The notes under the pieces: generated by a model
Seen by the model: the letters and a program-made list of their open reading frames with translations, nothing else
The model's database searches: none
Told to the model about the DNA's origin: nothing
Program-made: the position numbers and the translations under genes
Part shown: positions 42,730-50,590 of the stretch, piece by piece
How positions within the stretch are numbered: position 1 is the first letter of the stretch
How the letters are laid out: each line of letters begins with the position of its first letter
Assembly: GCF_030269545.1 (NCBI RefSeq)
Contig: NZ_BSTN01000034.1
Span: 1 to 60,664, forward strand
Length of the DNA: 60,664 bases
Reading direction: 5' to 3'
DNA from: Actinomadura sp. NBRC 104425
GTDB lineage: Bacteria > Actinomycetota > Actinomycetes > Streptosporangiales > Streptosporangiaceae

Positions 42730-44357
42730 CCTCGTGCCGCCGGGTCCGCGTCGGTGAACGTCGCACGCAGCGTCTTCTTGTCGATCTTCTCCCCCGCCAG
42801 CGTCGGCAGCCGCTCGGCCTGGATCCGCCAGCGGGTCGGGATCTCGAAGTAGGCGAGCCTGCCGGTCAGGTACCCGCGCAGGCCGGCCGCGGTGGGTGCG
42901 GCGCCGTCCCGGTGCACCACCACGGCGGCCAGCTCTTCGCCCAGGTCGGGGTGGGGCAGGCCGAAGACGGCGACCTCGACGACGTCCGGGTGCCCGGCCA
43001 GCGCGGTCTCCACGTGCGCGCAGGCGATGTTCTCGCCGCCGCGGATGACGATGTCCTTGCTGCGGCCGTCCAGGAACAGGTAGCCGTCGGAGTCGAGGTG
43101 CCCGACGTCGCCGGTGTGCAGCCAGCCGTCGGAGTCGACGGTCCCATCGTCGAGGCCCAGGTAGCCGAGCATGACCGTGGGGCTGCGGACCAGGATCTCC
43201 CCGCTGCCGTGCTCGTCGGGGTCGGCGATCCGCAGCTCGACCACCGGATAGGGCCGGCCGACCGTGCCGGGGCGCTGGGCCAGGTCGCGGTTGCCGGCGA
43301 CGGTGAGGAAGCCGCCGGACTCGCTCATGCCCCAGGTGTTGCCCAGCCCGCGCCGCTCCAGCCGGGGCAGCCGGCGCACCATCGCCTCCAGCAGGCTGGG
43401 CGGGACGGGCGCCCCGCCCAGCGGCCAGGACCGCAGGCTGGACAGGTCGTAGGAGTCGAAGTCGGGGTGTTCCAGCACCCGGATGGCCATGGTCGGCACG
43501 CCGCCGAAGGTCTGCACCCGCTCGGTCTCGATCAGCCGCAGCACCTCCCCGGCGTCGAAACGGCCCTCGGTGAGCACCACCTTGCCGCCGATGATCAGAT
43601 TGGTGATCAGGTTCGACACGCCGCCGATGTGGAACAGCGGGGTGCACACCAGCGCGACCGGCGCGGGGGCGCTCTCGTCCAGGTTCACCGGCAGCCGCCC
43701 GGAGCGGGACAGCAGGTTGTGCTGGTTGGCGATCACCGAGCGGTGCGACAGCACCACGCCCTTGGGCGCGCCCGTGCTGCCGGAGGTGAAGATGACCAGC
43801 GCCGGGGCGTCCTCGTCGGGCCTGGGGAAGTCCGCCAGGACGGCCTGCAGATCCGCCTCGGAGGCGGTGTCGAAGGCGAAGGCCAGCTCGGCGGGCGCCA
43901 TGGCGTCGGTGATGCCGTGCGCGGCGGGGGCGGGCAGGTCGGTGATGACCAGGGCGGGCCGGGTCAGCTTCAGCCCGTGGGCGATCTCGCCGTCGCTCCA
44001 CCAGCGGTTGCCCAGCGTCGGCACCGCCCCGGCACGCCAGGCGGCCAGCAGCGCCAGCACCCAGTCGGGGCTGTTGTAGGCCAGGATCATCACATGGTCG
44101 CCGGGCCGGACGCCGCGGGCGGTCAGCGCGTCGGCGGCCGGGCCGATGGCGCGCAGGAAGGCGGAAAAAGAGATCCGGCGGCGGCCCTGGACGAGGAAGG
44201 TGCGCTCGGCCCAGCGCGGCAGCCCGGCCAGCATCTCGCCCAGCGACGTGGGCCGTGGCCGGTACACCCTGCCGGGGTGACCGGCGTAGCGGGTCTCGGC
44301 GACCTCGGTGCCCCAGATCTCGGTGAGCGGCGGCAGCTTGGCTCGGGAGGTGTTCAT
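42726..44357 (-). CDS. Acyl-CoA synthetase (AMP-forming), copy 3
   Basis: A 543-residue ANL ligase. LVIFTSGSTGAPKGVVLSHR, NTWGMSESGGFLTV, GWLHTGDVGHLDSDGYLFLD and GEKIDKKTLRATF are the core motifs, with Lys of the last one for adenylation. It differs from copies 1 and 2 in the C-terminal domain (RLAYFEIPTRWRIQAERLPT). As the second gene of the five-gene operon it probably loads CoA on the acid that the AttH-like protein and the kinase then process. Confidence 0.9.
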   Translation of the reverse strand: MNTSRAKLPPLTEIWGTEVAETRYAGHPGRVYRPRPTSLGEMLAGLPRWAERTFLVQGRRRISFSAFLRAIGPAADALTARGVRPGDHVMILAYNSPDWVLALLAAWRAGAVPTLGNRWWSDGEIAHGLKLTRPALVITDLPAPAAHGITDAMAPAELAFAFDTASEADLQAVLADFPRPDEDAPALVIFTSGSTGAPKGVVLSHRSVIANQHNLLSRSGRLPVNLDESAPAPVALVCTPLFHIGGVSNLITNLIIGGKVVLTEGRFDAGEVLRLIETERVQTFGGVPTMAIRVLEHPDFDSYDLSSLRSWPLGGAPVPPSLLEAMVRRLPRLERRGLGNTWGMSESGGFLTVAGNRDLAQRPGTVGRPYPVVELRIADPDEHGSGEILVRSPTVMLGYLGLDDGTVDSDGWLHTGDVGHLDSDGYLFLDGRSKDIVIRGGENIACAHVETALAGHPDVVEVAVFGLPHPDLGEELAAVVVHRDGAAPTAAGLRGYLTGRLAYFEIPTRWRIQAERLPTLAGEKIDKKTLRATFTDADPAARG

Positions 44358-45145
44358 CGGCCGCTCCACTTGCCGGGACGCTTCTCGGTGAACGCGGCGA
44401 CGGCCTCCCGCAGGTCCGCGGTGCCGGCGGTGATGGCCTCCAGGTAGAAGGCGGTATCGAAGGCCTCGTCGATGCGGGCGGCCAGCACCTTGTTGAGGGC
44501 CCGCTTGGTCAGCTGCACGGCCACCGGGGGCAGGGCGGCCACCCGTTCGGCCAGTTCCAGCGCCGTCGTGCGCACCTGCCCGGCGTCGTCGACCAGTTCG
44601 GTGACCAGGCCGAACCGGTGGGCGTCCTCGGCCAACAGCGGGTCGCCCCACAGCAGGTGCCGCTTGGCGAGCACCATCGGCAGCGCGGCGGGCCAGGTGA
44701 CGCACCCGCCGTCGCCGGCGACCAGGCCGAAGTGCACGTGCGGGTCGCAGATGCGCACGCCGGGGGTGGAGACGACCGCGTCGGCGGTGAGCACCAGGCT
44801 GGTGGCGACCCCGAAGACATGCCCATGCACGGCGGCCACCAGGGGCTTGGGGAAGTCGGCGAAGGTGCGGAACAGCCGGCGGCCGTCGTCGACCTGGGCC
44901 AGTAGGACCTGCAGGTCGGCGTTGGCGGCCAGCATGGTGTCGGTGTCGCCGCCCGCGGAGAAGTGCCTGCCCTCGGCGGAGAACACCACGGCGCGGATCT
45001 GCATGTCGGCGGCCAACTCCTCCAGCGCCCCGCCGAGCTCGGCGAACATCACCTCGTCGAACCTGTTGTGGAGGTCGGGCCGGGCGAGGCGGAGCTCGCC
45101 GACAGGGCCGTTCCTGATCAACTCCAGTGCCTGGTAGCGCGTCAT
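44354..45145 (-). CDS. Enoyl-CoA hydratase/isomerase family protein
   Basis: A 263-residue crotonase-fold protein, first gene of the five-gene operon. LARPDLHNRFDEVMFAELGG, VVFSAEGRHFSAGGDTDTML and VAAVHGHVFGVATSLVLTAD form the CoA pocket and oxyanion hole. HVHFGLVAGDGGCVTWPAAL has Asp where hydratase 1 has the second Glu, and the first Glu is also missing (GVATS), so it may be an isomerase or lyase rather than a plain hydratase. The stop overlaps the ligase start by 4 bases. A perfect operator palindrome lies 94 bases upstream. Confidence 0.85.
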   Translation of the reverse strand: MTRYQALELIRNGPVGELRLARPDLHNRFDEVMFAELGGALEELAADMQIRAVVFSAEGRHFSAGGDTDTMLAANADLQVLLAQVDDGRRLFRTFADFPKPLVAAVHGHVFGVATSLVLTADAVVSTPGVRICDPHVHFGLVAGDGGCVTWPAALPMVLAKRHLLWGDPLLAEDAHRFGLVTELVDDAGQVRTTALELAERVAALPPVAVQLTKRALNKVLAARIDEAFDTAFYLEAITAGTADLREAVAAFTEKRPGKWSGR

Positions 45146-45238
45146 CGCGTCGCGAAGCCCTTCGATGCCTCCGCTTCGGGGGCGGATACCTGCTGACCGA
45201 AATATTCCGGAGCCACCATAGACGGTTGTGAGCTAGAT

Positions 45239-45254
45239 AGTCTAGAGCTAGACT
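45239..45254. promoter_or_regulatory. Perfect 16-bp operator palindrome
   Basis: AGTCTA-GAGC-TAGACT, perfect arms. It is preceded directly by AGCTAGAT, so extra half-sites crowd here. It controls, by position, the five-gene APH operon starting at 45145. Confidence 0.7.
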
Positions 45255-45566
45255 TCATTCGGGAATCGCAGTATGGCGCCACCTTGCGGCCGTGTGCGGC
45301 CCTCAGGCGGCGCCGGGGGCCCGGCGACCACGCCGGACCGGCGCCCTGCGACGGTCGTTCGGCCCCGGCCGGAGAGCACACCCCGCCCGGTCTCCCGACA
45401 CCATGACCACCCAGGTCTATCACGGGACGCTCCGGACAGCCAGGACCGGCCGCCGGCTCCGGCGGCGCCGGGCGCCCAGGCCGATCGGGCCGGCCTTCCC
45501 AGAGCCGCGCGGGAGGACGACCGGCACTCCGTTCGGAACACGGAGCACAGCCCTCCGCATCCCTAA

Positions 45567-45582
45567 ACTCTAATGCTAGATT
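45567..45582. promoter_or_regulatory. Operator-like palindrome upstream of acyl-CoA dehydrogenase
   Basis: ACTCTA-ATGC-TAGATT: 11 of 12 half-site bases match. 43 bases before the GTG at 45626 on the plus strand. Confidence 0.62.
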
Positions 45583-45625
45583 ATTTATTCAGCGACAAAC
45601 TGTTCGCATCCGGAAGGGGATGGGC

Positions 45626-46873
45626 GTGCCCGACGAACCACAGCGGCAGATTCCCGAGCTCGACGACTTCCGCGCCGAGGCCACGGCGTTCCTTGACCGG
45701 GTGGCGCGCCCGCGCCGCGGCGGCGGGACGGCACCGGCCTGGGGCGAGGGCGATGACCGCGTGAGCCTGTTCCGCGGCGCCACGGAGGAAGAGGTCCAGG
45801 CGGCCCGGGAGTGGCGGCGGACCGTTTTCGACGCCGGGTTCGGCTGGATCACCGGCCCGGTGGAACTGGGCGGGCGGGGGCTGCCCGCCCGCTACGAACG
45901 CGCCTACCTGCAGATCGAGCGCGGCTATGAGACGCCGTCCCGCTCGCCGCTGGGCGTGAGCCTGGGCATGGTGGGCCCCACCCTGCAGCACTTCGGCTCG
46001 CCCGAGGCGGTCAAGCGGTGGCTGCGCGCGATCTACCGCGGGGACTCGGTCGGCTGCCAGCTGTTCAGCGAGCCGGACGCCGGCTCCGACCTGGCGGCCG
46101 TGTCCACCCGGGCCACCCGGCGCGGGGACGAGTGGGTGATCAATGGCCAGAAGGTGTGGACCTCCGGGGCGCACTTCTCCGACGTGGGCCTGCTGCTGGC
46201 CCGCACCTCGCCGGCGCCGCGGCACCGGAACCTGACCGCGTTCGTGATCGACATGCACGCGCCCGGCGTCGAGGTGCGCCCTCTGCGGCAGATGACCGGC
46301 GGCGCCGACTTCAACGAGGTGTTCCTCAACGACGTGGTGGTGCCCGACGCCTACCGGCTGGGCGAGGTGGACGGCGGGTGGAAGGTGGCGCTGGCCACCC
46401 TGATGCACGAGCGCGGCGCGATCGGCGGCGCGGCGGGCGGCGGCAACGGCCTGTTCCGGATGGAACGCCTGGTGGCCATGCTGCACCATCTCGGCCGGTC
46501 CACCGACCCGCAGGTGCGGCAGGCCTACGCCCGGGTGCACGCCGGCGTCGCCGCGGCGAAGGCGATGCGGGAGCGGGCCGAGGCCGCGGCACGGGCCGGC
46601 GGGCCCCCCGGCTCGGAGATGTCGCTGTCGAAGCTGGCGCTGACGGAGAACCTGGCCGCCCTCGCCCACCTGGTCGGGCTCGCGCTGGGCCCGAAACTGC
46701 TGGCCGACACCGGCGAGTGGGGCACGTTCGCCTGGTCGGAGTTCGTCCTGGGCGTCCCCGGCTTCCGTCTGGGCGGCGGCACCGACGAGATCCAGCGCAA
46801 CATCATCGCCGAACGGGTCCTGGGCCTGCCCAAGGAACCGGCCGCCGCGCCGAACCGTTCTTCCACCTCTTGA
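45626..46873 (+). CDS. Acyl-CoA dehydrogenase (FadE-like)
   Basis: A 415-residue flavoprotein. CQLFSEPDAGSDLAAVSTRA binds FAD/CoA, EWVINGQKVWTSGAHFSDVG is the mid-domain, DFNEVFLNDVVVPDAYRLGE follows, and the end FRLGGGTDEIQRNIIAERVL is the classical C-terminus. It oxidises acyl-CoA to 2-enoyl-CoA; actinobacterial FadEs of this type often pair with a second, different subunit, for example the one at 50591. GTG 45626 was preferred over ATG 45620 because GGAAGGGG abuts the ATG too closely. A hairpin follows the stop. Confidence 0.88.
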   Translation: MPDEPQRQIPELDDFRAEATAFLDRVARPRRGGGTAPAWGEGDDRVSLFRGATEEEVQAAREWRRTVFDAGFGWITGPVELGGRGLPARYERAYLQIERGYETPSRSPLGVSLGMVGPTLQHFGSPEAVKRWLRAIYRGDSVGCQLFSEPDAGSDLAAVSTRATRRGDEWVINGQKVWTSGAHFSDVGLLLARTSPAPRHRNLTAFVIDMHAPGVEVRPLRQMTGGADFNEVFLNDVVVPDAYRLGEVDGGWKVALATLMHERGAIGGAAGGGNGLFRMERLVAMLHHLGRSTDPQVRQAYARVHAGVAAAKAMRERAEAAARAGGPPGSEMSLSKLALTENLAALAHLVGLALGPKLLADTGEWGTFAWSEFVLGVPGFRLGGGTDEIQRNIIAERVLGLPKEPAAAPNRSSTS

Positions 46874-46895
46874 ATGATCCGGATGCAAGGACCCG

Positions 46896-46939
46896 CCGCC
46901 CTGCCCGCTGTCACACCGCAAGCACGGTGGGCAGGGCGG
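46896..46939 (+). terminator. Hairpin after acyl-CoA dehydrogenase
   Basis: CCGCCCTGCCC at 46896-46906 pairs with GGGCAGGGCGG at 46929-46939. The same arms recur in a second hairpin at 47049-47099 on the far side of the convergent gap. Confidence 0.55.
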
Positions 46940-47048
46940 TGGGCGTTCTGCGCGGGTGAGCACGAGCGCGGCGTTGCTCACCGGACGGCGGCGCTGATGC
47001 GCCTCGCGCACGAGCCCCGGACGCCGCCACAGCCCGCACGGCATTGCG

Positions 47049-47099
47049 CCGCCCTGCCGGCGCGTCGCGGGAGGCACGCGAACGGTGACGGCAGGGCGG
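47049..47099 (-). terminator. Hairpin with the same arms, facing the converging gene
   Basis: CCGCCCTGCCG at 47049-47059 pairs with CGGCAGGGCGG at 47089-47099. It could end transcription of the minus-strand F420-type gene. Confidence 0.45.
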
Positions 47100-47147
47100 T
47101 CGGCAGGCGGCGGCGCGGCACCGCCCGTGGATACCGCGCCGCCGAGC

Positions 47148-48006
47148 TCAGGTGAGGGCGGCGGCCAACTCCCGCCAGCCCTGCCGGGGCAGGCCCACAT
47201 CCCCGGTCACCACGTGCAGGGCCACCTGGTCGGCGCCTGCGTCGTGGTGCGCACGGGCGCGGCGGGCGACGGCTTCGGGCGTCCCCCAGGCGACCAGTGC
47301 ATCGACCAGCCGGTCGCTTCCGCCGTCGGTGAGGTCGTCGGCGTCGAACCCCATCTTCACCAGGTTGCCCACATAGTTGGGCAGGGTCAGGTAGATGGCC
47401 AGATGGGCGCGCGCCGTCGCCCGTGCGGAGACGGGATCGGCATCGAGCACGACCTTCTGCTCGGGCACCAGCAGCGGGCCCCGGCCCAGGCGCTCGCGGT
47501 GCCACCGGGTGCGCTCGGGGGTGACCATGTAGGTCAGCGCACCCGCGGAGCGGTCGGCGGCCAGGCTGACCATCTTCGGGCCGTTGGCCCCGATCATGCG
47601 GCGGTCGGCGGGCACCGGACCGTCCGCGACGTCCAGGCCGTCGAGGTAGTCCCGCATCTTGGCGTACGGCCGGGCGTAGTGCCCGCCGGAACGTTCTACC
47701 AACGGTGCGTGGCTCACCCCGACCCCGAGGGTGAACCGGCCGGGATGGGCGGTGTCGATGCGGTGGAAACCGGCGGCGGCGGCAGCGGCGTCCAGGTCCC
47801 AGACGCTGAGTACCGCGGTCCCGACATGCAGCGATCGCGATGCCGCCAGGGCCGCCGACGACGGCGTCGAGGCGGCCGCGGCAGTCGGCGATCCAGACCG
47901 CGCCGAACCCGAGTTCTTCGAGTTCGGCCACGGCCTCGTCGCCGTCGGGCGCGCTGAGCCGGGCGTGGCTGGTGTAGACGCTCCAGGGCGCCGGCTTGGC
48001 TTTCAT
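47148..48006 (-). pseudogene. LLM-class F420-dependent oxidoreductase with one frameshift
   Basis: ATG 48006 starts MKAKPAPWSVYTSHARLSAP, and ELEELGFGAVWIADC is the usual second strand. A shift near 47870 leads into SRSLHVGTAVLSVWDLDAAA, RFTLGVGVSHAPLVERSGGH, RMIGANGPKMVSLAADRSAG and a normal end at 47148. The pattern matches the TIGR03620-like F420 family. The joined length of about 286 codons is normal, so a single indel in GC-rich sequence explains the break. The neighbouring PPDK-like gene ends 72 bases upstream on the same strand. Confidence 0.7.
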
Positions 48007-48078
48007 AGAACGGGTCGTTTTCCTCTCAGGCGGTGCGCACGCCGCCCGCGGGCGGCGCCATGGCGTCGGCCGGGCCGG

Positions 48079-49596
48079 TCATTTCGCGGCCGGCTCGGTC
48101 GCGGAGCGGTCCGTGGCCTTGCCGGCCAGCGCGTCGCGGGCCGCCTGGAACACCGCCGCGGGCGAGCCGTCCACCCCGGGCACCAAGGCGCGGGCCCACG
48201 ACAGCAGGGCGGCCAGCGCGGGGTTGTCGGCCTCGGTGCACGGCGCCAGCGGCAGGGCCCCCTCGAACACCTCCCCGGTCGTGCCGTCGACGGTCACCTG
48301 GCGTCCGGCCAGCGCGGCCAGCTCGCCCTGGCCGCAGCCGACGACGCAGGGCGTGCCGAGCTCCCGGCTGACCACCGCGGCGTGCGAGGTGGAGCCGCCG
48401 ATCTCGGTCAGGATCGCCGAGGAGACGATCATGCCGGACACATCGTCGGGGTCGGTCGTGGGACGGGCCAGCACCACCTCGACACCGGAGTCGGCCAGTT
48501 CCTCGGCCTCCTCCACCTCCAGCACCACACGCCCGATCCCCACTCCAGGGCAGGCGGGCTCGCCGCGGGCCACCAGGGTCGCCGACGCCTTCGCCTCCGG
48601 GGCCACCCGGGGCCGGCACACCGCAGCCACCTGTTCGGAGGTGACGCGGGACAGCGCGACCTCGGCGGTGAGCAGGCCGTCGGCGTGCAGCGCGACGGCC
48701 AACCGGACGGCCGCGTCGGGAGAGCGCTTGGCGGGCCGGGCCTGCAGCAGCCACAGCTTGCCCGACTCCACCGTGAACTCGATGTCCTGGACGTCCTTGC
48801 CGACCTCCTCCAGCCGGGCGGCCGCCGCCAGCAGCTCGCGGTGCACCTGGGGCTGTTGCTCGGCCAGCGCCGACAGCGGCAGCGGGTCGTGCCTGCCGGA
48901 CACCACGTCCTCGCCCTGGCCCCGGGGCAGCCACTCCCCGTAGGGGTCGGACTCGCCGGTCAGCGGGTTGCGGGTGAACAGCACGCCGGTGCCCGAAAAA
49001 TCGTCCAGGTTGCCGAAGACCATGGCCTGCACGGTGACCGAGGTGCCTCCGTCGTCGCCGATGCCGTGGTGGCGGCGGTAGGCGACCGCGCGCGGCGACC
49101 GCCAGGACCGGAACACCGCGCCGATCGCCGCGATCAGCTGCTCCCACGGATCCGGGGGCGCGGCCTGCCCGACCACGCTTTCGAACTGCTCGGTGAAGCG
49201 GCGGTGGGTGCCGGATGCGTAGCCGGCGTCCTGGGTCTGGGTCCGCAGGGCGGCCTCGACCTCGTCGTTGATGCCGAGGTTGAGGATGGTGTCCATCATG
49301 CCGGGCATACTGCGCGCGGCTCCGGACCGCACCGAGACCAGAAGTGGGCGCTCGGTGTCACCGAACCGCCGGCCGGTGCGCTCCTCCAGCGTGTGCACCG
49401 CCCGACGCACCTGGGCCAGCAGGTCCTCACCGAGTCTCTCCCCGGCGGCGAAGAAACGCGCGCACTCGTCGGTGGTCAGCACGAACGCCGGCGGTACCGG
49501 CAGGCCGAGCCGGTGCATCCGGTTCAGGCTATGGGCCTTGCCCCCCACGACCTCCCGGTTGAGGTCGTCGTGCTCGCCCATCCACAACAGGGCCAT
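48079..49596 (-). CDS. PPDK-like half-enzyme (ATP-grasp + phosphohistidine domain, no TIM barrel)
   Basis: A 505-residue protein. VGGKAHSLNRMHRLGLPVPP, VSVRSGAARSMPGMMDTILN and EFTVESGKLWLLQARPAKRS are the nucleotide-binding part of pyruvate phosphate dikinase; TEIGGSTSHAAVVSRELGTP has the carrier His, and PCVVGCGQGELA follows. Complete PPDK has about 880 residues and a C-terminal PEP/pyruvate barrel, which is absent. The phosphate acceptor is therefore unknown. M. tuberculosis PpdK (Rv1127c, about 490 residues from memory) is short in the same way and also next to a ~200-residue gene. Transcribed with the winged-helix protein 18 bases upstream. It could also charge the His domain of 32471-34210. 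Confidence 0.82.
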   Translation of the reverse strand: MALLWMGEHDDLNREVVGGKAHSLNRMHRLGLPVPPAFVLTTDECARFFAAGERLGEDLLAQVRRAVHTLEERTGRRFGDTERPLLVSVRSGAARSMPGMMDTILNLGINDEVEAALRTQTQDAGYASGTHRRFTEQFESVVGQAAPPDPWEQLIAAIGAVFRSWRSPRAVAYRRHHGIGDDGGTSVTVQAMVFGNLDDFSGTGVLFTRNPLTGESDPYGEWLPRGQGEDVVSGRHDPLPLSALAEQQPQVHRELLAAAARLEEVGKDVQDIEFTVESGKLWLLQARPAKRSPDAAVRLAVALHADGLLTAEVALSRVTSEQVAAVCRPRVAPEAKASATLVARGEPACPGVGIGRVVLEVEEAEELADSGVEVVLARPTTDPDDVSGMIVSSAILTEIGGSTSHAAVVSRELGTPCVVGCGQGELAALAGRQVTVDGTTGEVFEGALPLAPCTEADNPALAALLSWARALVPGVDGSPAAVFQAARDALAGKATDRSATEPAAK

Positions 49597-49614
49597 CGTC
49601 GAACTCCTCCCGCC

Positions 49615-50226
49615 TCAGACCGCGCGCCCGGCCGCGGCCTCCTCTGCCCGGCTCAGCCCGAGCAGGCCGATGAGCTCCTCGTGCAGCTCGAACCAGACCG
49701 TGTGGTAGCTGTCGGCGATCGGACGGGCCACGAACGAGTGGTCGCCCTGCTCAAGCCGCTCGACCGCGTGGTCGAGCCGGCTCTGGTAGGAGCGCAGCCG
49801 GGGGACGAACTCCACCATCCGCGCCAGCAGTTCGGCGAAACGCCCGTGCAGCGCCACCAGCCGGTCCACGACCTGCTGGTCATAGTCCGGGTCGGTGTGG
49901 TCGTTGGGGGTCTGCCCGTCCTTGAGCTGCCAGCTGGTGACGATGCTCTTCAGCTCGGTGTTGACCTCGTCGAAGTCCCGGTAGCACTGGTCGAGGGCGG
50001 CCTGGTCGACGCCCTGGCGCTCCTGCCGCAGGAGTTCCGCCAGGCGCTCCCGCCCCTGAGGGGTGATCCGGAACGCGTTGCCCGCCTGCTTGGCCAGGCC
50101 GGCGTTCGCCAGCTCCGCCAGCCGCTCCCCCGCCTCCGACACACCGGTCATCGCACATGCAGCCGCGGCCTCGGCGGTGATCCGCCCCTTCAGCCGCATG
50201 GCCTGGAGCACGAGCAGCTCGGTCAT
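49615..50226 (-). CDS. Winged-helix protein paired with the PPDK-like enzyme
   Basis: A 203-residue protein. The first 70 residues (VLQAMRLKGRITAEAAAACA, LAELANAGLAKQAGNAFRIT, PQGRERLAELLRQ) look like a winged helix-turn-helix of the MarR/PadR kind; the rest is helical (CYRDFDEVNTELKSIVTSWQ, VVDRLVALHGRFAELLARMV) with conserved Trp and His. It may be a regulator, but the second domain and constant neighbourhood with short PPDK proteins in actinobacteria suggest a partner subunit. ATG 50226 is taken because AGGGG lies upstream; ATG 50232 is possible. Confidence 0.65.
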   Translation of the reverse strand: MTELLVLQAMRLKGRITAEAAAACAMTGVSEAGERLAELANAGLAKQAGNAFRITPQGRERLAELLRQERQGVDQAALDQCYRDFDEVNTELKSIVTSWQLKDGQTPNDHTDPDYDQQVVDRLVALHGRFAELLARMVEFVPRLRSYQSRLDHAVERLEQGDHSFVARPIADSYHTVWFELHEELIGLLGLSRAEEAAAGRAV

Positions 50227-50258
50227 GCCCAACCCCTGTACTTACTCCATAGGAAAAT

Positions 50259-50274
50259 TGTCGAGCGCTAGAGT
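50259..50274. promoter_or_regulatory. Operator-like motif, right half perfect
   Basis: TGTCGA-GCGC-TAGAGT, 33 bases upstream of the winged-helix/PPDK-like pair. Confidence 0.5.
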
Positions 50275-50525
50275 AATCTGGATTACACAGGGATGTCCAT
50301 AGAGCAAACGGGAGATTTCCGGATGTCCTAGTTGAACAAGATCAACCGCCCTATACCCTGCCCCGCACACAGGAGCCGACCCCCGCCGACGGGCAGGTCT
50401 GAACCGGACATGGAACTCCATGCCCGGGATAACCATCTAGCACTCAACTATTCGCGAAATTGAGTCAGCTTATCAGTAACTCCCCATAGCATCCAAGAGG
50501 AACATGCATGCCCTGGGCGGAACAC
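50275..50525. other. Intergenic stretch with palindromes, no gene
   Basis: CATCTA-GCAC-TCAACT at 50434-50449 is a weak match to the shared motif, and CATGGA-AC-TCCATG at 50409-50422 is a perfect 14-bp palindrome of another type. No coding sequence is recognised; no plus-strand gene starts here. Confidence 0.4.
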
Positions 50526-50559
50526 CGCGGCAGGGGCACGGATCCGTGCCCCTGCCGCG
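50526..50559 (-). terminator. 34-bp perfect palindrome acting as terminator
   Basis: CGCGGCAGGGGCACGGA is followed directly by its exact complement (17-bp arms, centre GGATCC). It lies 31 bases after the stop of the minus-strand operon 50591-53864. Confidence 0.65.
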
Positions 50560-50590
50560 CGGCATCCGGTCCCGGGTCTTCAGGGCGCCG

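Noticed and set aside
47731..50271. An 846-codon plus-strand frame opposite the PPDK-like gene
   Set aside because: Antisense shadow; the minus strand carries intact conserved motifs.
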